A DNA stretch of 64,000 nt from Isoetes taiwanensis (Eukaryota > Streptophyta > Lycopodiopsida > Isoetales > Isoetaceae): positions 8,132,278 through 8,196,277 of the forward strand of contig JAJEKV010000038.1 in assembly GCA_021234155.1 (NCBI GenBank), in the 5' to 3' direction. Numbering within the stretch: position 1 is the first letter of the stretch; each line of letters begins with the position of its first letter. The position numbers and the translations under genes are program-made. Below the pieces are notes generated by a model that was not told where the DNA came from, searched no databases, and saw nothing but the letters and a program-made list of their open reading frames with translations. Below, piece after piece: positions 46,349-58,312 of the stretch.

Positions 46349-47626
46349 GCTAAATAATGTTAAATCTATTAACTAGAGTCTAGTTGCGGGCAGTTGTACC
46401 AACGCTGGAGCGAGGAGCGACAATAAGGAAGGGGGCGGGATGAAGGAGCTGGACTTGGAAAAATACAAACAACAAAACAAAGAAAAAAGCAAGACCCAAA
46501 AACCAACTACAATCCAGAAAGAAAAAAGAACACAAGGAGGCCCCCGCCCCATGGAACGGAACAATGAAGAGAAGAGCTGCCCCCTCTAGACTCTAGTTAT
46601 GCATTTTTTTCAGAAGGGCTGCCCCCTCTGAAGAAAACAAAATAACTAGAAACTAATGTTCAATGGTCGAACTAATGTAGCAGGGGTATTACTTTGGACA
46701 CTGTAGTAATGGTTCAAATAGATCAATGTAGTATCGTTATATTGCCTCAACAACCTTATGTGTGGAAGAATTAATTTCATATGTGAAGATTTCATATATG
46801 AAATAGTAGGAACCTAAGATCTATGGAGGAATGGTCTAGGGAATTTGATTGCACTCACAGATTCAATTTGAGCATGACTCTACTCGGTATAAAGTCTAAT
46901 AGAATGCGGTTTCTAATTGAGAATGGTTGGGAATAGTCTGGAATGTATTTTGCTAATGGTCTGGAATGTTCATGGTCTGGAAAATCCAAGTTCAATGCTG
47001 AAAATCCATGTATGGAATGAAAATATCAAGGGGGGGAGGTCGAATACTTATGTGCCAAATAACCATGGCAATAGATAAATATTTGAAGTTGAAAAACATA
47101 TGTTCTAGGCTGAATTCGGCACCCAGATCAGATGAATTGAGAGCCGAAGAAGTTGCAGATGATTTTATATAGCTCATGGTTGGGCTATCCAATAAATTGG
47201 CAAAAAAAGAGGAGCTAATGTTGTTATATTTTCTGGTCAATATATGAACAGTAAACCGATCAATACATCTTGAATAGTTGAATGTAGAACCATTGGAAAT
47301 ATGCTTTGAAACTTGAGTGCTTTTCAATTCGTTTATGTGCTAAGTGTCTTGCTAGCTTTCAACGTGAATGGAGCATTCCAATTTTATCTCAAACGATAAA
47401 CATATAAGAGATACAAAATTATGATAAGAACATTGTTGCAACTGCTTGCTTGTTTTGGAGTAGAGCGACAAAAAAATGAAGAGCTCACTACTCTTATTTT
47501 CAGCATATTGTTTTGAAATTGCAATAATTTAGATGAACAGTAAAGTTTTAGATGATCAGTAACAACTAACATCTTTGCAAAAAACACTATTTAAAAGGAA
47601 CTTTCTGGTCTAACCTACTCCATGTT
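46349..47626. other. ~1.28-kb block present only in copy B
   Basis: Copy A passes directly from GCATATAAAAG to GTTTGCTTGCTTGACG (near 17130). Copy B carries ~1.28 kb between the equivalents. No transposase or reverse transcriptase is visible. Part of it is the small inverted-repeat element at 46370-46599; the rest is unassigned. Confidence 0.65.
46370..46599. mobile_element. 230-bp MITE-like inverted-repeat element
   Basis: TAACTAGAGTCTAG at 46370-46383 and its exact reverse complement at 46586-46599 bound a 230-bp non-coding segment. The size and terminal inverted repeats suit a MITE, but the target duplication is ambiguous because the repeats end in palindromic TA/TTAA. Confidence 0.4.
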
Positions 47627-47879
47627 TGCTTGCTTGACGTACTTTGCGCTGCTCCAAAGATAGGTTATGCTTGAACTGCAATAAAAAAGCCCAAGAGTGA
47701 AGCATTGACAGTATTTATCCAGTATGTAAGGAAACATCCAGCAAGTTAAGAACAGATGGCATTCCTGTTACACTTAGCACTAATTTTCCAGCAAGTTAGG
47801 AACAAACCTTAGCATAAATTTTACAGCTAAAAGACTATGAAGATGGAAACTCACCTTCATGCTTTCCAACATATCGATT

Positions 47880-50800
47880 TTATAGGTTCTGGCCTTGTAA
47901 CTTCCTCCTCCACGGCCTCTTTCGTTCTTTTTGAGAACTCCATATTGCCAATGCTGCGTTCATATGGAATTCTTCAACATTGTACTTGCACCCATATGCA
48001 CGCGAAGGCAAAGATCTAGATTTTTGTTAATTTGTTGCGCATCTTATTCTTCAAAACTCCCCTAATCTTTGAACGTCCTCTCATCTTCCACGGACCTAGA
48101 ATCATTGTTTGGCATAAATCACGAGCTTATAATATTGGGCATGTGTTTTGCGAAGCACTTCATTGTAACCAAGCAAGTTCGAGCTTTGTGATGCAACCAA
48201 ATTTAGTAATCTCCTTATCAGTCAACATGTGACCACATAGTTGTGCCAAAGGTTTGTGATGGCGCTAATAATTTATCTTCATCCAATATGCCATGTACTT
48301 CGATACCATTCAATGGTCTGGGATGTGCAAAATGGGCTAGCAATATATGCAACCTTCGTTTGAACTCAGATTGAACCTTCTCAATTCGTTGCGAATTCAT
48401 CCAGAATTATGGATACACAATTGACATTGCTTCTAGTAGCTCATCATTTGGAAAACGCTCACGAATCTGTTCTTTCGTATCTCTGGTATGATAGCTTCAA
48501 AATTAGATCTCTTGACGCCCATTCTACATGGAAGACGCTCTCTTCTCCTAGGTTTAGTCATATACATCTGTTGGATAATAGCAACATTAAAGCATGGTAA
48601 TAATTCAAAATCAGAATAGCAATTCTTACCTTGCCTTAATACAAAGCATATCACTGAGAATTGTATGTCAGAAAATTGGTACTCTTTTCCCCTTCTATTT
48701 GAGGCAACTTGTGCCAAGCGAAAATCTTATTCTTGCTATACGTTACACTCGAAGTACATGTGTATAAACAATCCAAAGCTGCGCAAACCAACTTTCGAAC
48801 TGTAGAATATTCAGAAATGTATAAAGTTATAGATTGTGCCAACTTTGATAATATGCTCATTTCTCTCAACATTGGTAACAACCCTGGAAGATGTGGCAAT
48901 TAGTACCACAATAGCACCATGAAATATAAAGCAATGGAAGGGCAATTCACTAACCTGCTAATGTCAATAAAGTCTGACGTCAGTCAGTTCCTCGAGCAAT
49001 TGTAAGGCCTTCTCTCCCTCTTTATTTGTAGATGCTAACTTGTCTACCAAAGCAATAAGAGCTTCATAGTCGTTGAAAAGCCGCTTTTCTGGAAAACTTA
49101 ATGAAATTCACCTTGTTGCCACATCAGCTCCACGGCTACCTCCTTAAATTTCTTAAATCTACAAGCAAAATATAGGATGTTAACAACTTGAAACAACATT
49201 TATACATTGTGCATTCGAGTATGTTATATAAACAAATCTTGATAATGCTAAATAAATCCCCAGAGACATTAAAGCATATGTAAACAGATAGCATTGTCTT
49301 GACATGCCATCGCTTTGTCTGTAATTTTGTAATGCAATTCCTGCTCTATGTGTATCAGAAAGCTTATGCCCTTTGCATGCTTAGCAAAATAGGTTCAGTA
49401 GCGGATTTTCCAAAGCAGATTTTAATCTCATTTTAACCATAAGGCCTATGCATGTTGATAGTAGAAACCACAGCCATTGCCCCTACTTCAAACACCTATA
49501 TGGTTTCAAAAATAGCTTATAATCTCGTCTCGAATAACAGTCATCAATAACAGGTTACAGGGTGAAATAAAAGTGCAGTTGTTAATAACAAGGTTGGGAA
49601 GCTTAAACATTTGAACACAGGTGAACACTTGATATTTTACCATGCTAATCCTCAAGCCGTAAATAACACTTTCAGCTAACAAACAACAAACTCTTATGCA
49701 AGCTAACGTCGGATGAAGCAGCTTTACACAGACCATGTTACAGTGCATCGTCTACGTAATAATTCTCCCTAAGTTTTAAAATATTTGGACAAATGATCTC
49801 TTAGTCATAAAGGCTTCCTTTCTTATTACTGACAAAGCACCAAGCTTCATCACAGGAAACTCTATTTAGAGCTCTAGTTACATTGCATGCACAATATATA
49901 TACTGCCATATTTGCCAAATGACATATACTGATATATTTAGCATTATCTTCTTCCTTTCTTCACTACACTAGATGCTGGAAAATATTCAATAGATTAAGA
50001 ATACTTACAATAGAATCACGAAGAGTTACAATATCCTAGACCAAGTTTTGAACACTTGGGATTTTAAGCTTTCAAGTAGGAGATATAATATAATAGGGCG
50101 GTAAAGCTTAGCTCCAGCTAATACAGGCTGCCTGATAGATAGTAAGACTTGGGCTCAATTAATACATATAATAACGTTCTGATTCTTTTCTGATTACTTA
50201 TCATGAGGGATAGCTTTCAAAGTTAAATATCCTTTCTCACAATATCAGAATTATATGAATAAGACATGTATAAATCAAACCAAGCATTGTAATACGTACC
50301 GCTTTGAGCTGCGACTAAAGAATGCATATGCGTCTGACACCAAAGTTTCCACCTTCTAAATGCATGGAAAGTCATCAACAATTTGAAATGCCAAATTAAC
50401 ACTGTGTGCCATGCAATGAATACCAATCATATATGGTGCCAAAGTTGTTTGGATCCGTACATACAATCCAGTTCTACTGCCTTGCATAACTGAGGCCCCA
50501 CCTACTTCAATGCACACGCGTTTTGCTGCAATCTCACTTGGAGTTAATTGAAATGTTATAAGTAAAGTTTCCTTTACAAATTCGAACACATTTTCTGCTG
50601 TTGCATCAGTTTTTAGTTCTATAATTCCTACAAACTCTGCTTGTCAGGTATGGTCACAAATCCATGTAATATTATCCTTTGAACTGCCTTCATCTAATGA
50701 AATTGCAAAATAGTCACAATTCTTAACAATCTCATTCAGATCTTGTTTCATCACTTCATTCATTGCCTTTGCAAATTCCCAAGCACTTATTCTTGACCAG

Positions 50801-51586
50801 TGGGAATGTGGATAGTTGGGATTGCCTTGGAGTTTCACAAACTGTTTATGTTTTTTCAAAATCTGTCATAGGACGACCTGGTTGCAAGATATGATAAACT
50901 GTTGGAATTGTACAAGTTTCTCTTTAAGATTTCTATCCAGCATTTTCTGCCACATGTTTGGGATTGAAGGTGCTCTGCTCCTCATCTCTTCATCCCTCAA
51001 ATGCTCTTAATATTCCTTAACATACCTCTTATGTTTGCAATTCTCGTTCCACTCGAACACACTAACTTCCTTCCCGTCTATGGTCTTCTTCACATACATC
51101 TTGCCCATGTGTTTCTCGATCATGTCCACTTTTAATTGCAACAAACAAGGTTTTCTATCTTTCCAAGAACAAAGCACGTAAGGAGCCCTTTTGGCTGATC
51201 CACTTTAGGGTCAAGTACAGGTTCTCAGCCCAATTAATTTTAAACCTTCCGCCTGCATCTCAATCTCCACTCTTCCTCTTTTTTCCCTTTTTCTCTTCCT
51301 TATCATTAGATGTGTCATCCCGTCTAGAGTTTGTACTATTATCCAAAACATTGTCTACTCCTACAGTATTTTCTCCACCTCCAACATTATTTAGTAGGAT
51401 ACTATCAGACATATGCATACCAGAATTTGATAGGGAGACAATTGTCTCTTGAGAACCACTAACATCATCCAATGAGGCATTCCATGCACTTGTACTTGGT
51501 ATGTCCTTTCGTTGAGAAGAAAAGTAGGCATGAATGCCCTTCATTATAAAATCTATAAATGAAATCTTCGTGAACCAAAATAACAA
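47880..51586 (-). pseudogene. hAT-superfamily (DUF4371-type) transposase gene, copy B
   Basis: Homologue of the copy A gene with the same block order: charged N-terminal part (51260-51586), YFAISLDEGSS (50644-50859), IEVGGASVMQG and HCMAHSVNL (50356-50589), LPCRMGVKRSNF (48433-48717), FKRRLHILLAHF (48218-48400), and a C-terminal dimerisation region now broken by many 1-3-bp indels (47900-48190). Two points differ from copy A. The Asp of the DGAS motif is Gly here (GAT to GGT on the coding strand), and the C-terminal region no longer has an open frame. Near 51097 copy B keeps 15 bp that A has lost. I judge it inactive. Confidence 0.7.
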
Positions 51587-52269
51587 TTTTTATTAAAACC
51601 AGAATAACAATTTTTGCCTGCAAAAAACTTGAACCTTAAAGTAAGTTAAGTCAATTCTTCCCTCCAATGATCAAAATAGGCCTCGGATCATCCTCGTGAG
51701 TGCATTCCCAAAAACTGAAGAATAGATGTATCAGAAAAGTCTTGAGTCCAAAATTACAAAGAGATGATGTAGAAATAAAAAATGTTAACGTGAAGGCCAT
51801 GAAATTACCACTTACATTTGTACCATATGGCAAAAGAAAGGAAATCAAAAAGGAATTGCAGAAAAGGGAGGGCGAAAATATTCCCCCATGGGCTAAAGAA
51901 TGTCGTGAAGCTTGTCTGGCTGGGCTAAAAAAGAAAAAAAAATAAATGAACAGGACCTACTAGGCCATTAGAATTTTTCTTAAAATCCAAAATTTTCGCT
52001 CATTTGTAAAATTTCGCCCCCAAAATCATCACTGTTGTAAAGTCATCAGTGGTTTGCTAGTCCTTTGGGTTAGCAATTAGGAGCTCTTGTGTTCAAGTCT
52101 CTCTTGAGAAATTTATGGGACGATCATATACCCCTATGGGATGCTGCCATGTGGTATGACATAATACTATATATCTATCTATCTATTAATTATGCATTTG
52201 CAAGTGCAATTATTGTTGTCTTCAAACTAGATGGTAACATCATCCTAAATATTACAATAGAATGTATTC

Positions 52270-52520
52270 TTATCATCCATGGAGTCCACTTGGCCTATGG
52301 GACCCAAACAGAGAGAGCAACAAACATATTATATCACTGCCAGGATTAAGAAACTCCCCACCCCGAAGATTTTTCGAGGGAAAAACTCTAATAGTAATAA
52401 GTATGCTGGTAGACTGTACAATCATATAGGACAAATCAATATTGCCCTGGAGGACAGAGCTGAGGTCGTGCATCCATAACCTCATGAGTAGTAACAGTGC
52501 CCAACGCTGCTGGGCATAAG
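52270..52520 (-). mobile_element. LINE 3'-end fragment, copy B
   Basis: Counterpart of 21674 onward, truncated by the ~375-bp deletion that joins CATAAGTTC to AAATATGTTTGGCC. Confidence 0.5.
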
Positions 52521-53426
52521 TTCAAATATGTTTGGCCACCTGTTTGGGAAGATCAAGGTCGCCATGAAACTTCCCACTTGCTAGGTTTCCAAGACGTGAG
52601 CATCTGACCAGGGGGGAAATGCCTGGTAGATCGGTCCCTTATGCAGCATATAGCAGGTCCTCTTTTGGCTGTCATAGCCAGCACCCTGTACAGATACAGA
52701 ACCATAAATTCACATATGCAGCAATTTGAATTAATTGTAATACGTGGTGATTGGATTGAGCCCTCAACAATCAAAGTTTATATCATCAATCAGAGTTGTA
52801 TATGATTAAACCAATTGTATATGATATAAACCAATTGGGTTTCAAACGTAGTGATTAGATCGGGGTGTCAACAATCATAAATTTTATCATTAATCAGAGT
52901 AGTAGATGATATAAACCAAAGTTGTAAACAATATGTGGGATAGTATTTGTTGTTTAAAAAGTTCTAAACAATGGTTCTGTGTAAGTCTATGCTATGTGTC
53001 TTGCCCCTTTGGTTTTTCTTAATGGCTTGATTCCATTAACTTAAGAATATTATAAGGGAACTTGCCATGTTAATATGACCTTGATCTATGCAATTTAGAT
53101 TGAGGTTTTGCTTGTCGGGCTGCCTTCGAGATAGACTTAGATTTCAAACATGGTGATACGATTTTAGGTAGTTGAAATGCGGCCCACCATTCTGTTGCAA
53201 TGATGAGTTAAAACCCTAGAAATCCTAGCACTTTGATGGAATTTGTAATTATTTCTTGCAATACCTTTCTCTTTATTATGCTCATAAAATATTCATTGGA
53301 AATGAGGTAAAAATTCTATAATATTAGAAGGAAATGTGGAAGGAACTGCAAAAATTTGCTAGATATCTTCCCTTTCAGCACAACCAACGTTTTTATTATT
53401 ATTTATCAATGAGAATACCTTTTCGT

Positions 53427-54040
53427 ACCATTGGTGTTTTGACAATGTTTGCCTCAGATAGGTTGAACCTAATCAACATATTGTCAATATGTTTGCTCTG
53501 TTTTAAACAAAGCTCCTGTTTATCCCTGTTTCTTACTACTTCAATGCCTAAGAACTTCTGAAGTTCTCCAAGGTCAGTCATGTGAAACCGTTTCTTCAAC
53601 ATATTTTTGCAATAGTTTAGCACATCAATACAATTTGCACCCATGATGCAATCGTCCACATAGAGGGCTATAATGCAAAATTTAGAATCTGCCCTGAATA
53701 TGTACATGTTACCATCATTTCTGAGTTTCTCAAACTTTTGTTCCCTGAGAAAGTTATCTATGCAGAAGTACCATTCTCTAGGTGCTTGTTTTAAGCCATA
53801 AACAACACGTTTCAACTTCCATATCTTATTTCTCTCAATTTCAATTCCATCTGGTGGTCTCATGTAGATGTCTTCTTCTAGTTTGGCATTCAAGAAAGCT
53901 GTTTTAACATCCATGTGATGCAATTCTAAATTCCAGGCTGTTCCTAATGCCAATAACAGTCTCACACTTGTTAGCTTAACTATTGGAGAGTATGTTTCAT
54001 CATAATCTCTCCCCTTTCTTTGGGTAAATCCCTTTGCCAC
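53427..54040 (-). pseudogene. Copia reverse transcriptase, C-terminally truncated
   Basis: Contains MAKGFTQRKGRDYDETYSP, VKTAFLNAKLEEDIYMRPP, VVYGLKQAPREWY and the catalytic ALYVDDCIMGA, then LGIEVVRNRD and KTPMV, after which homology to copy A begins. The reverse transcriptase end and RNase H are missing. Confidence 0.88.
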
Positions 54041-54086
54041 TAACCTGGCTTTATATTTTTGGCTGCCATCAGCACATGTTTTGATT

Positions 54087-54652
54087 TTAAAAATCCTCTA
54101 TTTCATAAGTTTCAGTGGTTTTAAATGAATTCAATTCCTCCTCCATTGCAAACAGCCATTTTTCCTTTTCTGTAGATGTTAGAACATCTTCATATGTTTG
54201 TGGGATCTTATTGTCTTCAAGTATTGCCATGACTTGCTCAATTTCCTCCTCAATATCTTCTGCTTTAAATCTGTCCAGTCTTTTACTTCTTACAGTGTTA
54301 TCCCTGCCATAAGTTTTTGTGTCAATCCGGCTTCTTCTAAAATCTTCTTGCTTGTGTTTTCCTCCTCTTGTTTGTAACATTTTCATTCTCTGCCTTTTCG
54401 AATTATTTTTTTTTCACTATTGTCATCCTCAATTTGATTTTGGCACTCATTCTTTTCCTCCTCATCTGTCTCATACCCTGCTGGTTGTGAAGTTTTCCCT
54501 TGATCATCTTCTTTGCTATCTTTAGGTAAATTCCTTTTGTAATCGTTCCTGTCTTTGTATACCACTTCCTCCTTGAAAAATACATCTCTGCTTATTACCC
54601 AGGACACTGGTTTCGAATGAAGAGGGTCAGTATCCTTTTGACTTACTGTCAT
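54087..54652 (-). pseudogene. Copia integrase - reverse transcriptase linker
   Basis: Two overlapping frames: 54383-54652 with VSWVISRDVFFKEEVVY, the end of the integrase region, then Glu/Asp/Lys-rich sequence; and 54087-54386 with EDVLTSTEKEKWLFAMEEEL, the usual lead-in to copia reverse transcriptase. One frameshift separates them and another separates them from the RT. Confidence 0.75.
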
Positions 54653-55064
54653 ATCCCATTAAATAACCAATTTGAGCTTTGTCATCTAGTTTCTTTCTTA
54701 GCTCAGTAGGAACATGCACATAGGTTAAACAACCATAAGTTTTAAACATACTGAAATCAAGTTTATCCTTGGTGTTTGACCATACGAGTTCAGGGATATT
54801 ACCTTTAAGGCTCGATGCAAGGAGTTTGTTTTGTATCAGAATAGCTGCCTTGAGAGCTTCTTCCCAAAGATAATTTGGCAGGCCAGAGTGTTTGATCATA
54901 GATCTAACAACATCCATTATGGTTCGATTTTTTCGTTCAGCAACTCCATTTTGTTGTGGACTATACCTGCATGTCATCTGTCTTTTTATTCCATTTGCAA
55001 CACAATACAATTTGAATTTGGTTGATAGGTATTCCCCACCCCTATCAGACCTTATGCATTTCAC
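54627..55064 (-). pseudogene. Copia integrase core, C-terminal half
   Basis: Continues the integrase in another frame: CIRSDRGGEYLS (second catalytic Asp), SPQQNGVAERKNRT (catalytic Glu), LPNYLWEEALKAA and YGCLTYVHVPTELRKKLD, all standard copia integrase motifs in order. It ends at GYDSKSKGY, and the linker resumes in a further frame. Confidence 0.85.
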
Positions 55065-56628
55065 CTTTTGCCTGTCTCTTTTTCAACTTCAGCGACATAT
55101 TGTTTGAATGCAATAAGAGCTTGGGATTTTTTCTCCGACGATAGACTTTTGCGTAACCTACTAAAGTCGTCTATAAAAGATATAAAATATCTTTTGCTTG
55201 TTCTTCCCCTGATATTCATTGGTCCACAAAGATCAGTGTGTATCAATTCCAATAATTCGTTTGATCTCTTTTTCTTTTTTTGAAATGGGAGTCTGCATTT
55301 AGCTTCCCCAAAGATACACCCTTCACAAACAAATTTCTCTGGATTTATTTCTTTGCATTCAAGCCAACCTTTCTTTGCCATGAAGTTAATATTGCTACAA
55401 TTAGTGTGTGCCAACCTGTTATGCCATATTTCAGTTTCTGATGCATGTACATCATTAATGCTATCACATTGCACATTATTCATTTGGAACAAGTTTCCAA
55501 CCCGTCTTGCATAAAATCTTAATTCATTTCCAAGAAAAATGCTACAAGCTTTGGAGTCAAAGGTAATTCTATAGCCAAGATCAACAAGTTGGCTGACTGA
55601 AATGAGATTTTTGATAATAGTAGGAACACATAACACATTTTCAATATCTACTACATGTCCTTGCAGATCTGTCAGTTGCAGCAGTCCTTTCCCTTCTATT
55701 TGTTGGAGTTCCCCATTCCCAACCTGAATATTTTTAGAGTGTGTGTCTCCAACATTCTTGAGAAGATCAGTAGATTGGACTACTGATCTTTCAGCTCCAC
55801 TATCAACTACAAGTACATCAGACTTGTGATTAGTTTCCTTCTTGTCAAGAATTGCAAAAGCAAATTTTACCTCATCTTCATCCTCTGATTCTTCCTTTTC
55901 TGGTTCTTTGGTCACATATGTGCCAGCATGTTTCTTTCCTCCTCGTCCCTTATAATTTGATTTTCCTTCTTTGTTTGAACTCCCAGTCCCCCTGATTTTA
56001 TTATAATCTTCCCCCTTTTGCATTTTCTTTTGCTCACTCTCTGTCCTTAAGATGTTTTCTGCTTCTTCTCTGGTTTTGGCCATGTTTCTAATGAACATGG
56101 CCAGCTGCTCATTATCACCTATGGATCGAGCTATAGCAAGTACTTGATATCTTTCAGTCAAGTTTACCCCAGCTCCACTAAGGTCAGCTACAATGTTATC
56201 AAAGGTGTTAAAGAATTCTGATACATCTTTATCTTCTTTCAACTTAAGGTTTCTTAACTCATTTTCCAAAAGATCAATTTGGAACGAGCTTTTCTCTTCA
56301 TAATGTTTGAGTAAGAAAATCCACATCTCCCTAGGACTCATATTCCTTAATTTGAGTCTAATGGTAGGACTGACCTTGCATGTGATGATCCCTTGGGCCT
56401 CCTTTGTTTTGGCATAAGCGGATCTCCCAGCTCCACTGCTTACAGTAAGAGAAGTTCCTCCAGATGAGGTGCTTCCTGAGCTTCCAGAGCCTGCAGCCAC
56501 AGCATAGGATTGAGTTGCACCACCACCAGTAGCAGACCTTGCAGGTGTGCTACTTTCTGCACCAGCTTGAGCATATGCTCCTCCATTTGGATCAACCAGA
56601 TCCCACAATTCTTCCACCTCTAGGATGT
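55061..56628 (-). pseudogene. Copia gag - protease - integrase N-terminal part
   Basis: A ~520-residue open stretch. It begins EVEELWDLVDPN, then a Gly/Ser/Ala-rich insert of about 70 residues, then the gag (UBN2-type) core with MSPREMWIFLLKHYEEKS and NELRNLKLKEDKDVSEFFN. A basic, then acidic linker follows (GRGGKKHAG, EKEESEDEDEV) where a CCHC zinc knuckle would be expected; none is visible. The protease has VLVVDSGAERSVV (active-site DSG). The integrase zinc finger follows (IWHNRLAHTNC and CEGCIFGEAKC), then HTDLCGPMN and FISFIDDFSR with the first catalytic Asp. The ~30 N-terminal residues of the open frame derive from the inserted LTR, not from copia. The frame is lost at GKR near 55061. 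Confidence 0.82.
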
Positions 56629-58299
56629 TGTGACGTCCCCTACTCGTATACGGTGCACTCACCGTATACAAACAGGAGTTTGTCCCCCATACCAGCTCCA
56701 TGCCGATACAGGGCCCTCTACATAACACCGCAAATCGCGGGTTCCGGGGGGAAGAGTGAAGGGGTCATTTTTATCCCCTCCTCGGGGGTCTACCTAGGCT
56801 GCGGGCGTAAACATACATGTCGTAAGATATAACATAAGCACATATCCCACCTCAAGGGTGGTCCATCACATCTGCATAAACAAAGGTGAGCACAATACAT
56901 ATGGGGAGGTCTACCCAAGAAACCGGACTCAAAGGGGAATGACCGACGGCAGGTCTCGAGTTCGCGCGCATGAATTCATGGCAATGGACTTACCGGGCAT
57001 ATGAACATGGCATAGGGTTGTCCCTCCATCCGCCCCTCCTGTAAGTAACACTTTTGCGAGGAGTAGGTTGAAAAAGTGTAAGGGACTTTGTAGCCATGGG
57101 ATGCATAGCCAAAAGGGCTATTCCCCGGTTTCATCCTCCGGGTTCCGATGGGGCGGGAAGGGAGCACTCCCTCCGAGATCTACATGCCGACTCAAGGCGA
57201 CTGGGGGCCGCCTGCATTCGCCCAACCCACCGGAAAGTGTACACCACTTCACGGTGTCGAGTCCATGCCTCACCCGCACTCGGTGGTGAGCCATTAGACC
57301 TAGTCACAACAATCCCCTCGTAGGCCTTACACACACCAGGGAGGGTGCTCAAGAGTCGAGAACATGAACCTCCTTCTTAGCCGCCCTCGCCCCTTCACCC
57401 ACAAACTGTGTGTGGTTCTTGTACACAGCCGAATCTATAGTGTGCTAGGAGAGGCTACTCTAGGAGCATCTACTACCAAGCTTTAGGTCTCTACCCCCTT
57501 CCCAATACAAGGAGTTCATAGAGATGCATCATCCATATCCATCACAAGAAGAACTAAAGAACTATATCTAATCTACATCATAGAGTTAGGTTCTTTAGTT
57601 AGAGGTCGGGTATCTAGAGATCTAGAAGGCTGCTATGGGCAATTTAATAGGCTAAACCCTACTGATTCTATGACTGAAATAGGGTTTAGGACTGCCTAAT
57701 TGGCCAACACCCGATCCTTGAGTGGCTCCTCCCGACCGAGCTCGACCATCCCGGCAAGGAGACTTTCAATCGAGGGAAACTAATGTTGCAATTCTCTCAG
57801 GCAGAGTCTGGGAGGCGGTTTTGGCTGTTGAGGCAGCCAAAACAGAGTTCTAAAACCCTAGAAACGAAAAATGGGCAAGTTAGGGTTTCCCTCCCTTAAT
57901 AGACAAGGGGTTGGCTAGGGTTTCCATTATCCCCTTTAGGCATGTGGGATAATTGGGAATGGGCCCACTTGCCTTTAATGGCTAGGTGGCAAAATGTGCC
58001 CACATGGAAATGTGTGCCCACATTAATGTGTACATTGGAAAATGTGCACATTAATTGCACACTTGGGTATGGCCCACTTGGCATCAAGTGTCCACATGGA
58101 AATGTGTGCCCATATTAATGTGTACATTGGAAAATGTGCACATTAATAATTGCACATATTCCTTGCAAGTGCCCCCTAGGGCTACCCACTCGCTACACGC
58201 CGGCGGTACACGCTCGGCCGGAGTGGCGGCGGTAATGCTGCGACTAAGGCAAGATAAAGATACGCCCCGGAGAGCGTATAATCGTCTTTGAACGCCACA
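56629..58299 (-). mobile_element. Chromovirus 3' LTR, minus orientation
   Basis: A 1.67-kb LTR with TGTGACG at its left end and CGCCACA at its right. It begins inside the copia gag reading frame. The adjoining polypurine tract on the right shows that the element runs leftwards, with pol at 59250-62410. It resembles the LTR at 235-1464 in layout and in patches. An internal ~92-bp repeat (CATGGAAATGTGTGCCCA...AATGTGCACATTAAT) lies near 58000-58060 and 58093-58150. The 5-bp target duplication cannot be checked because the other end is outside the window. Confidence 0.8.
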
Positions 58300-58312
58300 T
58301 TCTCCCCACCTT
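58300..58312 (-). other. Polypurine tract of the chromovirus
   Basis: Minus strand AAGGTGGGGAGAA directly before TGTGGCG at the LTR edge: the plus-strand primer site. Confidence 0.65.

Larger units (their letters stand above)
42235..53426. repeat. Segmental duplication, copy B (composite)
   Basis: Three pieces of copy A joined in a new order: 42235-42326 matches 17778-17868; 42327-43186 (B1) matches ~15319-16180; 43187-53426 (B2) matches 14122-23202. The joins sit on short shared strings: AT at the left edge, ATGC at 42323-42326 and AGC at 43187-43189. B2 contains the B1 segment again at 44384-45355, so that stretch exists three times in the window. The right end at CCTTTTCGT abuts a truncated copia element. 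Confidence 0.88.
53427..56628 (-). mobile_element. Ty1/copia retrotransposon, truncated and interrupted
   Basis: Minus-strand copia element in the order gag - protease - integrase - reverse transcriptase. It is cut on the right (gag N terminus) by the chromovirus LTR at 56629 and on the left (end of reverse transcriptase) by the edge of duplication B at 53426. Integrase preceding reverse transcriptase is the copia hallmark. No copia LTR, primer-binding site or RNase H lies in the window. Coding is spread over about five frames, so the element is dead. Confidence 0.88.

Noticed and set aside
46373-46564. Hydrophobic 63-residue minus-strand frame as a small membrane protein
   Set aside because: It lies wholly inside a short inverted-repeat element with biased composition, which produces Phe/Leu-rich translation by chance.
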